NCBI GenBank assembly: GCA_963832245.1 | Contig: CAWHTG010000004.1 | Location: forward strand, 992,001-1,056,000 | DNA from: JABDBE01 sp963832245 | GTDB taxonomy: Bacteria; Acidobacteriota; Terriglobia; Terriglobales; Acidobacteriaceae | DNA length: 64,000 nt | Direction: 5' to 3' | Shown: one piece after another, positions 1-8,855 of the stretch | Numbering within the stretch: position 1 is the first letter of the stretch | Layout: every line of letters begins with the position of its first letter | Notes under the pieces: generated by a model | Seen by the model: only the letters and a program-made list of their open reading frames with translations | Databases searched by the model: none | Told to the model about the DNA's origin: nothing | Position numbers and translations under genes: made by a program

Positions 1-37
1 GGCAACCGCCGAAGTACTAAACATTCCCCAACCCCCA

Positions 38-742
38 GTGTCGTCCTCCTCAGAAACCTTCATGATCAGTACGCGGGACTTATGGAAAACATACGACATG
101 GGCTCGGAACAGCAAGTGCACGCCCTGCGCGGCATAAATCTAAACATCCGCCGCAACGAGTACGTTGCCATCATGGGCCCGAGCGGGTCGGGGAAGTCTA
201 CGTTAATGAATTTGATTGGGTGTTTGGATACGCCTAGTAAAGGGCAGTATTGGTTGAATAATCAGCAGGTCAGCGAATTGGATGATGATGAGTTGGCGCG
301 GATTCGCAATAAGGAAATTGGTTTTGTGTTTCAGACTTTTAACCTGCTGGCGCGGGCGACTGCGTTGCACAACGTGGAGCTTCCGTTGATCTATGCTGGC
401 GTGCCGGCGGAAGAACGGGTGGAACGGGCGAAGGCGTCGCTAGCATCGGTAGGCATGGCCGAGCGCATGATGCACAAGCCTAATGAACTCTCCGGCGGGC
501 AGCGGCAACGAGTGGCGATTGCGCGGGCGCTGGTGAATCGGCCCTCAATCATTCTCGCCGACGAACCCACCGGCAACTTGGATTCGCAGACCGGAAACGA
601 AATCATGGCCTTGATGGATCGCCTGCAGGCCCAGGGAAACACAATCGTTTTGGTAACCCACGAGCACGACATTTCCGAATACGCGCACCGGGTCGTGAAT
701 ATAAAGGATGGAGTGGTGGAGAAGGATGAGGTGAAGAGGTAG
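38..742 (+). CDS. ABC transporter ATP-binding protein, MacB/LolD-type
   Basis: A 234-residue ATPase that would power an inner-membrane ABC permease of the lipoprotein-release or MacB efflux class. All nucleotide-binding motifs are present in order: Walker A GPSGSGKST (about residue 47), Q-loop in FVFQTFNLL, signature LSGGQRQRVAIARAL, Walker B IILADEPTGNLD, and the H-loop histidine in VTHEHD. The length and the LNLIGCLD/PSKGQY-type context fit the MacB/LolD/FtsE class. The start is uncertain: GTG at 38 is used here, ATG at 62 is the alternative, and neither has a clear ribosome binding site. The partner permease is not downstream, so it probably lies upstream of the window. A strong intrinsic terminator follows at 777-805, so this appears to be the last gene of its operon. 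Confidence 0.93.
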   Translation: MSSSSETFMISTRDLWKTYDMGSEQQVHALRGINLNIRRNEYVAIMGPSGSGKSTLMNLIGCLDTPSKGQYWLNNQQVSELDDDELARIRNKEIGFVFQTFNLLARATALHNVELPLIYAGVPAEERVERAKASLASVGMAERMMHKPNELSGGQRQRVAIARALVNRPSIILADEPTGNLDSQTGNEIMALMDRLQAQGNTIVLVTHEHDISEYAHRVVNIKDGVVEKDEVKR

Positions 743-776
743 GTAGTAGTCAGCACTCAGCTTTCGGATTATGAAG

Positions 777-805
777 CGCCTGAGCCTGATGGCTTGGGCG
801 TTTTT
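777..805 (+). terminator. Rho-independent terminator after the ABC ATPase
   Basis: A 10-bp stem (777-786 with 791-800, two G-U pairs) closes on a TGAT loop and is followed by TTTTT at 801-805. It ends the ABC-transporter transcript. Confidence 0.85.
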
Positions 806-1010
806 ATGTTTCACCGGCCGCGCTCAATCCTGAAGTGGGGGCCTTCCTTCGTTTCCAGCTTCCCGGCCTGTCCTGACTCATGGGGTTCACCGCATTTTCA
901 AGCAAACTCTGTTCGATGCCGTACATTGTCCGCAGTCGCTTCCAGCTCTTTTAGGCGTAGGACGCGACTTTTGAGGGCGCCTTGGGTTTGAAGCGACCTA
1001 GGAGTTTCTT

Positions 1011-1445
1011 ATGAAGCAGTTTGGAATCGCTGTTGTTTTGGCCGTTGGCTTAATCCTTGCCGCTTGCGGCGGGAGTTCGAGTGCTTCGGACACGGTCAAC
1101 GGCAACTGGACGGCTACTCTGACGGGAACGCAAGACTTGACGTTCACAACCTCTTTCACTCAAAGCAATGGCAGTACGGTGACGGGCACGAATCTCACTT
1201 TCACCACCTCGACTCCCTGCTTTACTTCGGGCGGCTCGCAGACCGGGTCTTTCGTCCTGAGCGGGAACTTCAATGGCAATATCACTGGTGGGTTCCAGTT
1301 GACCATTACGTCTGGAACGCCCAGCGGCAACACGCTTGTCCTTCAGGGCACGGTGAACAACAATACGATCACGGGCACGTGGACCTTAACCGGGTTGACT
1401 TCGGGCTGCAGCGGATTGGGGAATTTCACCTTGACCAAGATGTAG
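1011..1445 (+). CDS. Small Ser/Thr/Gly-rich lipoprotein
   Basis: A predicted 144-residue lipoprotein. The N-terminus is a lipoprotein signal peptide ending in the lipobox LAAC, with Cys at about residue 19 followed by GGSSSASD. The mature part is rich in Thr, Ser, Gly and Asn in short alternating repeats (NGNW, TGTW, GNFNGNITGG), typical of a small beta-sandwich or barrel. The ATG at 1011 is chosen because it is preceded by AGGAG. No enzymatic motif is visible. Similar small lipoproteins are common in acidobacteria, but I cannot assign a function. It is flanked by non-coding DNA on both sides and appears monocistronic. Confidence 0.8.
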   Translation: MKQFGIAVVLAVGLILAACGGSSSASDTVNGNWTATLTGTQDLTFTTSFTQSNGSTVTGTNLTFTTSTPCFTSGGSQTGSFVLSGNFNGNITGGFQLTITSGTPSGNTLVLQGTVNNNTITGTWTLTGLTSGCSGLGNFTLTKM

Positions 1446-2078
1446 CTGTTCTAGCGTCGGAACGTCTTATGCCGCGAGTCGGCAGAACTTTATGCGCCGG
1501 GGCGCGCGTAGACGATTCTGCGTGGTGACTGATCTTTCGCCCCGCTGGGGCTCAATATATTTCGTGACTTTTCCCACGGCTTGCGCCGTGGGCCGCACTC
1601 TTTCGCCGCTTCGCGGCTGTTTCTCCTCCGCAGGCTTTCTCCCTGATCTTCAGGTACCCCGCTTCTCACTTGCTTTGCGGGGCGCGTGCGCTACAATGCG
1701 TCATCCTGAAAAGTGCCGCTTTGGCGGGCCTTTTATCGTATCGTGCTGAGTTTCCGATGGCAGCTATGAACAATTTATATGCGCCGCGGCTAGAGAGATG
1801 GCACTACACTGGATGCGCATTTCGATCAGCGGCAAGGGGGTTGAAGATTTGGGGCTGTCTTCATCGTTAGCTAATAACAACACAACACACGGCTGATGTT
1901 GACTGCCACGACCCTTATAGCTTGCTTTGTCTGCGGCATGCGATACAATACGGGCTTCAAAAAAAGATGGCCTCGGCTGGCCATATTTTACGCGTGAATG
2001 GCGTGCACCCGAGACCCGGAACGCAAATCTATGTGGGTTCAGAACGCTAACTAACAAGTAAACGACGGAGGTAGTAAG
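1446..2078. other. Non-coding stretch with a GC-rich hairpin
   Basis: No convincing gene in this 633-bp stretch. It contains a perfect 8-bp hairpin, CCCACGGC with GCCGTGGG, at 1573-1592, followed by further GC-rich short inverted repeats. The promoter and leader of the TonB-dependent receptor gene must lie in its right part. The receptor's ribosome binding site (GGAGG) is just before 2079. Confidence 0.5.
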
Positions 2079-5000
2079 ATGCGACGCTTAGTGGGAGCCC
2101 TGGTGGTACTGGTACTGGTTGGAGCGACTGGGTACGCACAGACGTTTCGGGGTGAAATTAATGGCACCGTCACTGACCCTTCGGGTGCAGTGGTCTCGGG
2201 TGCCGATGTAAAGGCCACGGAGATTGCGACCGGAGGGGTGCATAGCACGGTCACGACATCTGGCGGTGAGTTCGCTTTTCAGGATCTCCCGGTGGGCGCA
2301 TACAGAGTGACAGTGACGGTCAAGGGGTTTCAGCAGACCAATGTCGAAAACGTCAACGTGACGGCGGGAAACGTATTCACGGTGCCCGTCAAACTCACCA
2401 TGGGCCGGGAAACGACGGCTGTGGAAGTGTCGGCAGCGGCGCTGGAAGTGGATACGACCACGACCACGCAGAGCGACACCATTACCACGAGAGCGCTGCA
2501 GGATATGCCGTTGAATGGACGTGATTTTTCGCAGTTGATCGCGGTGGCTCCGGGCTACGGAGGTTACTCGGTCGGCGGCTTCGGCTCGCTCAACGGTACG
2601 CGGGCCAACCAGATGAACTGGCAGATCGACGGAACCGATAATAATGACTTCTGGCACAACATCCCTGCTGTGAATCAAGGTGGAGTTTCTGGAATCGCGG
2701 GCGTGGTGATGCCGATTGACGCCATCGACGAATTCTCGGCGCAGACGCAGTCGAATGCTGAGACCGGACGCAACGCAGGCGGGACGGTCAATCTGGCAAT
2801 CAAATCCGGTACGAATGCCTTCCACGGCACTGGCTATTACTACAACCGCAATGAGTTCTATGCCGCGTCTTCGCCGTTCTTTGTGGCCACACCGGACTTC
2901 CCGAAGCCGCCAAGACTACGCAATTACAACACGGGCTTCACTGTGGGCGGTCCGATTATCAAAGACAAGACATTCTTTTTCCTGGGGTTCGAGAAGCAGA
3001 ACTACATTTTCGGACTGACGGGATTGTCCACGGAACCGTCGGCGGCGTGGGTGACGAACGCCCAGGCTTTGCTAACGGCAAACGGGGTCACTCCAAGCCC
3101 CCTGTCGGCTACGTTGCTCTCAACCCTTTGGCCCAGTTCAATCGTGGGTCTTCCGGCCACACTGAACAATTATTTCGCAACTGTGCCAGGAACGGGCTAC
3201 AGCCAGAACGGGGTGGTTAAACTGGACCACAACTTTACGCCTAACGAGCATCTCTCGTTCCATTTCTTCGTGGGACAAGGTAGCCAGACCCAGCCGCCCG
3301 GGGCCAGTCTGGCATTGGCAACTGCCAGTTCCAACCTTGGATACTACTTCGAGGTGGCTCCGATTCACGTGCAGAATTACTCGCTGATATTGAATTCGGT
3401 CCTCTCGCCCAAGTTGACCAATCAAGTGCTGTTTGGCGTCAGCTACTTCAACCAGGTTTTCCATGATGCGAACAACAGCTTCAACGAGAGAGCGCTAGGC
3501 CTGTTTACCAGTCCCGACGCGTTGATTAATGGAAAGCCGATTCTGGGCGCGCCCAACATTGCCATCACTGGCTTCGATCAGATAGGAATCACGCCTCCGG
3601 AAGGACGTAATGACATCACCGGGCACTTGACCGATATCGTTTCGTACACCATGGGCAAGCACCAGATCCGGTTCGGGGGTGAGGTCCGGCAAGGTCGCGT
3701 GGACGAGTTTTACTTCCGCCGATCGCTGGGATCATTCAACTTTACCGGGACGCAAGGACCCTGGGGGACAACGGCCCAATGTACTGGTGGTGACCCTGCA
3801 TGCGCCCTCGCCGACTTTCTGGCTGGCGACGTGGCATCGTCCTCGATCGCGGTCGGAGATGCGGAACGGTTTGTGAGAGTGAACGGCTTTGACTTTTTCG
3901 GGCAGGACAGCTGGCAGGTGACGCGCAAGCTGAACCTGAATTTTGGACTCCGTTACGAGTATATCGGGCCGCTGCACAGCACCAATAAGGATCTCGCAGT
4001 CTTTGCCCAGGGAAAGGGACTGCAGATTCAAGGGAACGGCATCGATTCCATTTTCCCGCCTGACCGGAATAACTTTGCGCCACGATTTGGGTTTGCCTAC
4101 CAGCCCACAGGCGCGAACGACCTCGTGGTGCGCGGTGGAGTAGGGGTATTCTACGATCAAATCAACATGAACCCCTTTCTTGATTTTAGACCGCCGATCA
4201 GCGGAGCCGATGGTTTACAGGACAATCCGATCGGGCCGCACCCAGTAGCCAACTACGGTGCCGATGTCAATGGCAACACCTCGTACACTTGGGTGGCCAA
4301 CCAGCAGATCTTTCCGGGGGTTACGACTTGTCCGACCCTCAGCGGGTGCGGCACCAACATTTATAACGTGTATTCCGTCAACCAGAATTTCCGCACGCCT
4401 TACTTCTACAACTACAACCTGAATATTGAAAAAGGGCTGGGCAACGCCGCAGTCCTGCAGGTTGGTTACGTAGGCAGCGCGGGACACAAATCGTCGGTGA
4501 TGTTAAACATCAACCAAAATGGGAACTACAGCAATGTGGTCAGCTCACTGACCGGCCTAACTACAAACAACTGCCCCGGAGGGGTTTGCCCGTATCCAAA
4601 CGTTGGCTCGATCTTGCAGCTCAACAGCATCGGCAACTCTAATTACAACTCTCTGCAAACCACGCTTCGTATCAGGACTTGGCATGGGCTTTCGGCGCAG
4701 TTCGCCTATACCTGGGCGCACGCTCTGGACGACATGACGGAATATCGCGGCCAGATTCCGCTGGACAGCTTCAACCTGAAGCAGGAATGGGGGAGCGGGG
4801 ATTTCGACACCCGCAACAACTTTACCACTTTCTGGACCTACGATATTCCGGGTTCCTCACACGGACCCAAGATCCTAACTCATGGCTGGCAGGTCAGTAG
4901 CTTGTGGTCGTTCCACAGCGGACAGCCATTTAACTTCGGCGGAATCAACGCCTCGGGAACCCAACGTCCGGGCCTGAATTTGGTTGCAGACCCGTTCGCG

Positions 5001-5378
5001 GGCGTCAATCACACCTTTAAGGCGTTGAGCGGGGGCGAGCCGTGGGTCAACCCGGCAGCGTTCTGTATACCTGGCAAGGCGGGTTGCCCGGGGACAACCA
5101 ATCCGGACGGGGACTTGGGCCGGAATGCTTTCGTCGGCCCGGGCTTTGCGGATGTGGATCTGTCAGTGATCAAGAACATCCCTGTGACCGAGCGCTTTAG
5201 AGTGCAATTGCGAGCAGAAATGTTCAACACGTTCAATCGCAAGAACCTGGCAACAGGCGCTGGATCGGTCAACAGCAAGGGCTTTGTGGGTGACACTATC
5301 GGCGACTTCAACGGCGCGCCTGGGCTTGGTCCCGGCGAACCCTTTAACATGCAGCTCGTGGGCAAGATTATTTTCTAG
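2079..5378 (+). CDS. TonB-dependent receptor, Oar-like, with carboxypeptidase-regulatory-like domain
   Basis: A 1099-residue outer-membrane receptor of the kind that is highly expanded in acidobacteria. A signal peptide (MRRLVGALVVLVLVGATGYAQ) is followed by a carboxypeptidase-regulatory-like Ig-fold domain (about residues 22-110: GEINGTVTDPSGAVVSGADV). Next come the plug (about 125-260, including LNGRDFSQL) and a long beta-barrel ending in an aromatic residue (VGKIIF), as outer-membrane proteins do. The start is supported by GGAGG seven bases upstream. Members are thought to take up polysaccharide- or peptide-type substrates with TonB energy, but the substrate cannot be read from sequence. 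A terminator follows at 5398, so the gene is probably transcribed alone. Confidence 0.93.
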   Translation: MRRLVGALVVLVLVGATGYAQTFRGEINGTVTDPSGAVVSGADVKATEIATGGVHSTVTTSGGEFAFQDLPVGAYRVTVTVKGFQQTNVENVNVTAGNVFTVPVKLTMGRETTAVEVSAAALEVDTTTTTQSDTITTRALQDMPLNGRDFSQLIAVAPGYGGYSVGGFGSLNGTRANQMNWQIDGTDNNDFWHNIPAVNQGGVSGIAGVVMPIDAIDEFSAQTQSNAETGRNAGGTVNLAIKSGTNAFHGTGYYYNRNEFYAASSPFFVATPDFPKPPRLRNYNTGFTVGGPIIKDKTFFFLGFEKQNYIFGLTGLSTEPSAAWVTNAQALLTANGVTPSPLSATLLSTLWPSSIVGLPATLNNYFATVPGTGYSQNGVVKLDHNFTPNEHLSFHFFVGQGSQTQPPGASLALATASSNLGYYFEVAPIHVQNYSLILNSVLSPKLTNQVLFGVSYFNQVFHDANNSFNERALGLFTSPDALINGKPILGAPNIAITGFDQIGITPPEGRNDITGHLTDIVSYTMGKHQIRFGGEVRQGRVDEFYFRRSLGSFNFTGTQGPWGTTAQCTGGDPACALADFLAGDVASSSIAVGDAERFVRVNGFDFFGQDSWQVTRKLNLNFGLRYEYIGPLHSTNKDLAVFAQGKGLQIQGNGIDSIFPPDRNNFAPRFGFAYQPTGANDLVVRGGVGVFYDQINMNPFLDFRPPISGADGLQDNPIGPHPVANYGADVNGNTSYTWVANQQIFPGVTTCPTLSGCGTNIYNVYSVNQNFRTPYFYNYNLNIEKGLGNAAVLQVGYVGSAGHKSSVMLNINQNGNYSNVVSSLTGLTTNNCPGGVCPYPNVGSILQLNSIGNSNYNSLQTTLRIRTWHGLSAQFAYTWAHALDDMTEYRGQIPLDSFNLKQEWGSGDFDTRNNFTTFWTYDIPGSSHGPKILTHGWQVSSLWSFHSGQPFNFGGINASGTQRPGLNLVADPFAGVNHTFKALSGGEPWVNPAAFCIPGKAGCPGTTNPDGDLGRNAFVGPGFADVDLSVIKNIPVTERFRVQLRAEMFNTFNRKNLATGAGSVNSKGFVGDTIGDFNGAPGLGPGEPFNMQLVGKIIF

Positions 5379-5397
5379 CCGTCACGAGGCGTTCAGG

Positions 5398-5430
5398 GGC
5401 TCCTTCCCGCGCGGGAGGAGCCTTTTTTGT
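5398..5430 (+). terminator. Rho-independent terminator after the TonB-dependent receptor
   Basis: GGCTCC...GGAGCC arms extended by TCCCGC/GCGGGA form a stem of about 12 bp with one bulge, followed by a TTTTTTG tract. It lies 20 bases after the receptor stop codon. Confidence 0.9.
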
Positions 5431-5650
5431 TTTCGTCGCAGACGTTGGCAAAAAGGGCAGTGGCTGAAGCCGGAGTATTTTCCGGGCAATGTCGACGCGA
5501 CTGAAGTCGCGCCCTGATACGAACTGGTCGAGCTTCGCTCGGCCCCCGGACGGAACCACCGCCAAGCACTTCGCGTGGTCCGAGGCGTCCGGCGCTACGT
5601 GTTCGTCGCGACAGGTCGGGCGCTGGACGTGGTGGAAATTGTTTTGGGAG

Positions 5651-6565
5651 TCAGGGTTGTGGTTGCAATTCTCCGAGGGGAACGATCCTGGTGCCGGTGC
5701 GGAATTTTTTGTAGTCGCGGTAGGTGATGTCGTCTTCGACGTCGAAGTTTTTCAGCAAGGCGAGGCGCACATCAACCTTCACGTCAATGTGCTGCGGCAG
5801 CCAGACTTCGTTGTTGATGCGGGTTTGCTCGATGATGATGCGCGAGCCCTTGTGGATGCGGGCCAGGAACAGGCCCCAGGTAACTGTGTCGATGCACTGG
5901 ATGTCGAGCTTCTTCCACTGCGATTCATCTTTGTCGATCCAGGCGCGGAAGCGGAACTTGGGCAGGAATTTGGATTCTTTCAGATGCCCCTGGTAGCCGG
6001 GTTGGGGTTCGGCATCGATGACGTAGGTGTCGCGTCCGTCCAGGGACTCGATGCCGGCAAAGTGGAAGTTGTAGGCGTCAGCCACCTCGCGCACGAACTG
6101 GCGGCTTTGTTCGCGCTCTTTCTCTTCTTTTTCTTCGCGCTTCTTGCGGTCGTGTTCGGATTCGTTTTTGCGCTTTTCGATCACTTTCTGGATTTTCTCT
6201 TCTTCTTTCTTGTTGTCTTTGTCGGAGAGGGGTTTGTCGTCTTTGGAGATCAGGCGTTCGACTTGTTCGCCGTAGAGTTCCATGATCTCGGAGGTCTTTA
6301 TTTCCGTGGATTTGACTTGGCCTTTGCCGTCGAGTTTGTGTTGCTCCTCGCGCTGGACGTAGGTGTAGTCGCGTTGACGTTTGTCGTTCTCCATGTCATT
6401 TTCCGCGGTGTGGCGGATCAGTTCGCGGATTTGGTCCTGGGAAAGGGAGGGGGTAGGCTCATCCGGTGGTTTTGAGGAAGCGGCGTCCTGGGGAGCGGCG
6501 TTTTGGGCAAATGCAGATACGAAGAGTAGAAAAACAAGCAGGGTGGGTCTGGCGTGCATGAGCAT
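5651..6565 (-). CDS. Secreted coiled-coil-containing protein of unknown function
   Basis: A predicted exported protein of 304 residues. The start at 6565 (MLMHARPTLLVFLLFVSAFAQ) is chosen because it opens a clean signal peptide; the open frame extends upstream to 6913 but that part is compositionally unlike an envelope protein. Residues about 80-160 are extremely charged (KDDKPLSDKDNKKEEEK and following) and should form a coiled coil. The C-terminal third (about 170-300) has a beta-rich pattern with GRDTYVIDAEPQP and RAWIDKDESQ, resembling outer-membrane lipoprotein-sorting (LolA/LolB-like) or DUF-type beta-sandwich proteins. No catalytic motif is recognised. It is followed upstream by a transglutaminase-like gene on the same strand. 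Confidence 0.75.
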   Translation of the reverse strand: MLMHARPTLLVFLLFVSAFAQNAAPQDAASSKPPDEPTPSLSQDQIRELIRHTAENDMENDKRQRDYTYVQREEQHKLDGKGQVKSTEIKTSEIMELYGEQVERLISKDDKPLSDKDNKKEEEKIQKVIEKRKNESEHDRKKREEKEEKEREQSRQFVREVADAYNFHFAGIESLDGRDTYVIDAEPQPGYQGHLKESKFLPKFRFRAWIDKDESQWKKLDIQCIDTVTWGLFLARIHKGSRIIIEQTRINNEVWLPQHIDVKVDVRLALLKNFDVEDDITYRDYKKFRTGTRIVPLGELQPQP

Positions 6566-6618
6566 TGATACGGAAGTTGAACCCGGATGGTTCCGCGATG
6601 TTGCAGTCACGGTGGCGA

Positions 6619-7218
6619 TTAGCGCGATGCCTTTCCCAGACATTCGGCCTGGAATAATCTTTCGTCCAGCCGGTGCAGGTTTTTGATCATCTCTGGGCGA
6701 AGTAGCTTGTAGTGGTGAATTTCGAAGAGATAGTTCACGATAAACCAGACGGGCTCCTCGGTGGTCATCCAGTTCTGGCGATCGAAGCGGGAGAGGTTGA
6801 CGGGTCGCGAGAACGTGCGCAGGGTGCGTTCGCGGCGCATGTTGAAATATACATTGAAGTAGCTCATGGCGAGCTCGCGCAGAGTGCGGTAAACGGGTTC
6901 TCGATAGCGGCATCCGCTGTAGTTGGATTTGGCGACCGTGCCCCAGTGGCCGTTCACGCGATAGAGGGCGAGGACGTGGTCGGTATCGTGGTCGGCCTCG
7001 AGATCGAGCAATAGCGGTGGGTAGCCATTTACCCGAAGGGCGGCGGCGGCAAAGATGGCGCCCTCGCAGCAGTGGGCTGTGTTTTCGCGCAGGACGCGGC
7101 GCGGCGACCAGGCGGTGTCCTCGAGGTGGTAGGGCATGTCGTCGAGAAGTCGCTGGATTCCGTAGGGAGTTTTCAGGCTGCGCAGCTTGCGTAGTTCGGC
7201 GGGGTTGAAAGTGTCCAT
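6619..7218 (-). CDS. Transglutaminase-like cysteine protease-fold protein
   Basis: A protein of 199 residues (ATG at 7218; an earlier in-frame codon at 7251 is possible). A plausible transglutaminase-core triad is visible: Cys in ENTAHCCEGAIFAAAALR, His in DTDHVLALYRVNGHW, and an acidic/polar position just after it. The LRVNGYPPLLLDL segment fits the strand after the catalytic helix. It has no signal peptide, so it is probably cytoplasmic. The C-terminal part (about 110-199) is rich in aromatic and basic residues. Substrate unknown. It lies 53 bp upstream of the secreted coiled-coil gene on the same strand and may be co-transcribed with it. Confidence 0.7.
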   Translation of the reverse strand: MDTFNPAELRKLRSLKTPYGIQRLLDDMPYHLEDTAWSPRRVLRENTAHCCEGAIFAAAALRVNGYPPLLLDLEADHDTDHVLALYRVNGHWGTVAKSNYSGCRYREPVYRTLRELAMSYFNVYFNMRRERTLRTFSRPVNLSRFDRQNWMTTEEPVWFIVNYLFEIHHYKLLRPEMIKNLHRLDERLFQAECLGKASR

Positions 7219-7311
7219 TCTCGAATGCAGTTTATCGTGCGAGCCGGACAAAAGGCATTAACCACTAAGGGCACGAAGCAGCGGTTGGAACCACGTGGGG
7301 ACTGTCTACCG

Positions 7312-7498
7312 TTACGTCCGGCGGGGCTTCGCAGTGGGTGTGGGGGCGAAGCCGTACGTTACGCCGCAGGTCCAGAGGCCGGCGTTGCGGTCAGTGATGA
7401 CGTCGACGGAGGAGTCGCCGACCATCAGAGTTTGGTCAGGCCGGGTTTTGGTCTCGCGCAGGATGGTGTGTGCGCCTCTGGGATCGGGCTTCTTGGTG
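7312..7498 (-). pseudogene. C-terminal fragment of a HAD-family phosphatase (Gph-like)
   Basis: Reading the minus strand from about 7498 to the TAA at 7314 gives KPDPRGAHTILRET followed by LMVGDSSVDV, then RNAGLWTCGVTYGF and a stop. This is the unmistakable C-terminal third of a phosphoglycolate-phosphatase-like HAD hydrolase, with the motif III Lys (KPDP) and motif IV acidic pair region (VGDSSVD). Nothing upstream encodes the catalytic DxDGT half. The upstream flank at about 7505 is instead a DUF4136 gene fragment, so this is a truncated remnant at a rearrangement junction. Confidence 0.75.
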
Positions 7499-7505
7499 GA
7501 TTCAA

Positions 7506-7680
7506 GTCAATTGCCCCCATAATGTAGAGGTCCAAGGACGGATTTGGGACCAGTGTCCCAGCGGCCCACGTGTAGGTCTTAAAGCGGAAGAAATCAACCT
7601 TCTTGTCGTAATCAACGATAATCTTCCGAGCGGATACTGGCAGGGAAAAAACCAATACAAGCAAGCACTGCACCTGCAGC
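7506..7680 (-). pseudogene. 5' fragment of a DUF4136 lipoprotein-like gene
   Basis: This stretch translates on the minus strand to a signal peptide (LVLVFSLPVSA) and VDYDKKVDFFRFKTYTW, closely matching the N-terminus of the intact DUF4136 gene at 8856-9389. Homology stops abruptly at LDLYIMGAIDLN, where the HAD fragment begins. It is part of a decayed duplicate of 9224-9730 that spans 7506-7985. Confidence 0.8.
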
Positions 7681-7779
7681 GATGCCGGGCAGTCTCACTC
7701 TTCTCCGGCACCAGATGTGGTACTCCGCCCCAACCTGTGCATATATATCCTTCCGATGACAATGCCACGTTAAAAATCA

Positions 7780-7985
7780 TCTCTGAATCGCTTGTTACTC
7801 GCTCCCGTCCTGTTGCCGGAATCCAGGCCGGCCTTGGCGAATTAGCTGCGAGAAAGCGGGGGCATTGTCGGCTGCCTTAGCTGCTGCGTTGATGTGGGCA
7901 CTCCGTCTGAGCTCATCGAACGACAAGTTGCCAACCAGATCCCCGCGCTCGTACATCATCTCGTCGGCCTTGCCGTTGAGCAGGA
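7780..7985 (-). pseudogene. 3' fragment of a DUF4105 gene (duplicate remnant)
   Basis: Nucleotide-level match to 9532-9730, the 3' end of the intact DUF4105 gene, including the stretch encoding the ILLNGKADEMMY region. The homology ends exactly at the stop codon of the SYLF gene (7986). Together with the DUF4136 fragment it preserves the DUF4105-DUF4136 gene order of the functional copies. Confidence 0.8.
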
Positions 7986-8693
7986 TTAACCTTTACCAAC
8001 ATTCGATTTATTCTTTGGAGACTTCTTATTAAGCGTAGCCAGCAACAACTCAGCCGACGCAGGCGCAGCCACCGCGCGGTTGAACACGATGTCTTGCGCG
8101 CTCACCTGTTTTCCGTACAGATTCTTATTTGCGTCATTGTCCGCGCGAAGGGTCGAGCCGGCGAGAGAGATTCCAGCGAACAATCCCCGAGCGCGAGAAT
8201 ACGAGAGGATCTCGGCTCGCAGTGTTACGTCGGTTTCCGCGGATGCAGTCCGCCCCACCGGACCCGCGGCAGCGGAGGCGTCACCCCCCAACTTGACCTT
8301 ACTGGAGAGGATGTTCTCGGCTGACCGTGGGCTCATCAACAGCAGTACGAAGTCGGTCGCCTGCCCACCCAACTGCAAGCCAAAGCTGCCACCCTCGAGT
8401 GCAATCATTGTTGGCGCACCCCAAGGACCTTTGAAATCCTTGCCGCCGCGACAGGTCATCACGCCGCGGCCGTAACTTCCCCCAATACCGATGGCAAACT
8501 TGAGCACGGAAGGTAAAACGACTACACAATCCGCCTTGTCGAGGACATCCTGTGGAATATTGTCGGGGATATTCACAATTTCTTGCATCACCTTTCCAGC
8601 ATTTTCGACTCGATCCTGCTCCTTCTTTTGCCCGAAGGCCGGCAACGAAATCGCGGAAACAAGTAGACCTACTCCCAACCAAGAGTTCTTCAT
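7986..8693 (-). CDS. Secreted SYLF-domain (Ysc84-like) lipid-binding protein
   Basis: A 235-residue exported protein with start ATG at 8693, nine bases after GGAGG. A signal peptide (MKNSWLGVGLLVSAISLPAFGQ) is followed by the SYLF fold, covering most of the protein: the KADCVVVLPSVLKFAIGIGGSYGRGVMTCR region, then GPWGAPTMIALEGGSFGLQLGGQATDFVLLLMS, and the YSRARGLFAGISLAGS box near the end. The family binds phospholipids; bacterial members are periplasmic or surface-associated and their role is poorly known. It is probably in the same transcription unit as the DUF4136 and DUF4105 genes upstream on the minus strand. Confidence 0.92.
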   Translation of the reverse strand: MKNSWLGVGLLVSAISLPAFGQKKEQDRVENAGKVMQEIVNIPDNIPQDVLDKADCVVVLPSVLKFAIGIGGSYGRGVMTCRGGKDFKGPWGAPTMIALEGGSFGLQLGGQATDFVLLLMSPRSAENILSSKVKLGGDASAAAGPVGRTASAETDVTLRAEILSYSRARGLFAGISLAGSTLRADNDANKNLYGKQVSAQDIVFNRAVAAPASAELLLATLNKKSPKNKSNVGKG

Positions 8694-8855
8694 AAGGTTT
8701 CCTCCATACAATGTTGAAAAGCGCTGCCATCACGTCCCGCGCACCGGCAAGCACGTGCCATGCAGGCACGATGCAGCGCGCGACAGCAGTAGCAAATATC
8801 CATGCCGGTTCGGTGAATCCGACCTGTGGTTTCGTCTGAATTATAGAAACACATT

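Noticed and set aside
998..1014. CTAGGAGTTTCTTATGA, partial match to the CTAG motif
   Set aside because: The right half does not match, and the AGGAG simply serves as ribosome binding site of the lipoprotein gene.
1446..2078. Short open frames in the region before the TonB receptor
   Set aside because: No ribosome binding sites, signal peptides or family patterns; overlapping frames on both strands suggest non-coding DNA.
5489..6475. Long plus-strand frame of 328 codons
   Set aside because: It is antisense to the secreted coiled-coil gene; its Phe/Val/Leu-rich runs mirror that gene's Glu/Lys-rich region.
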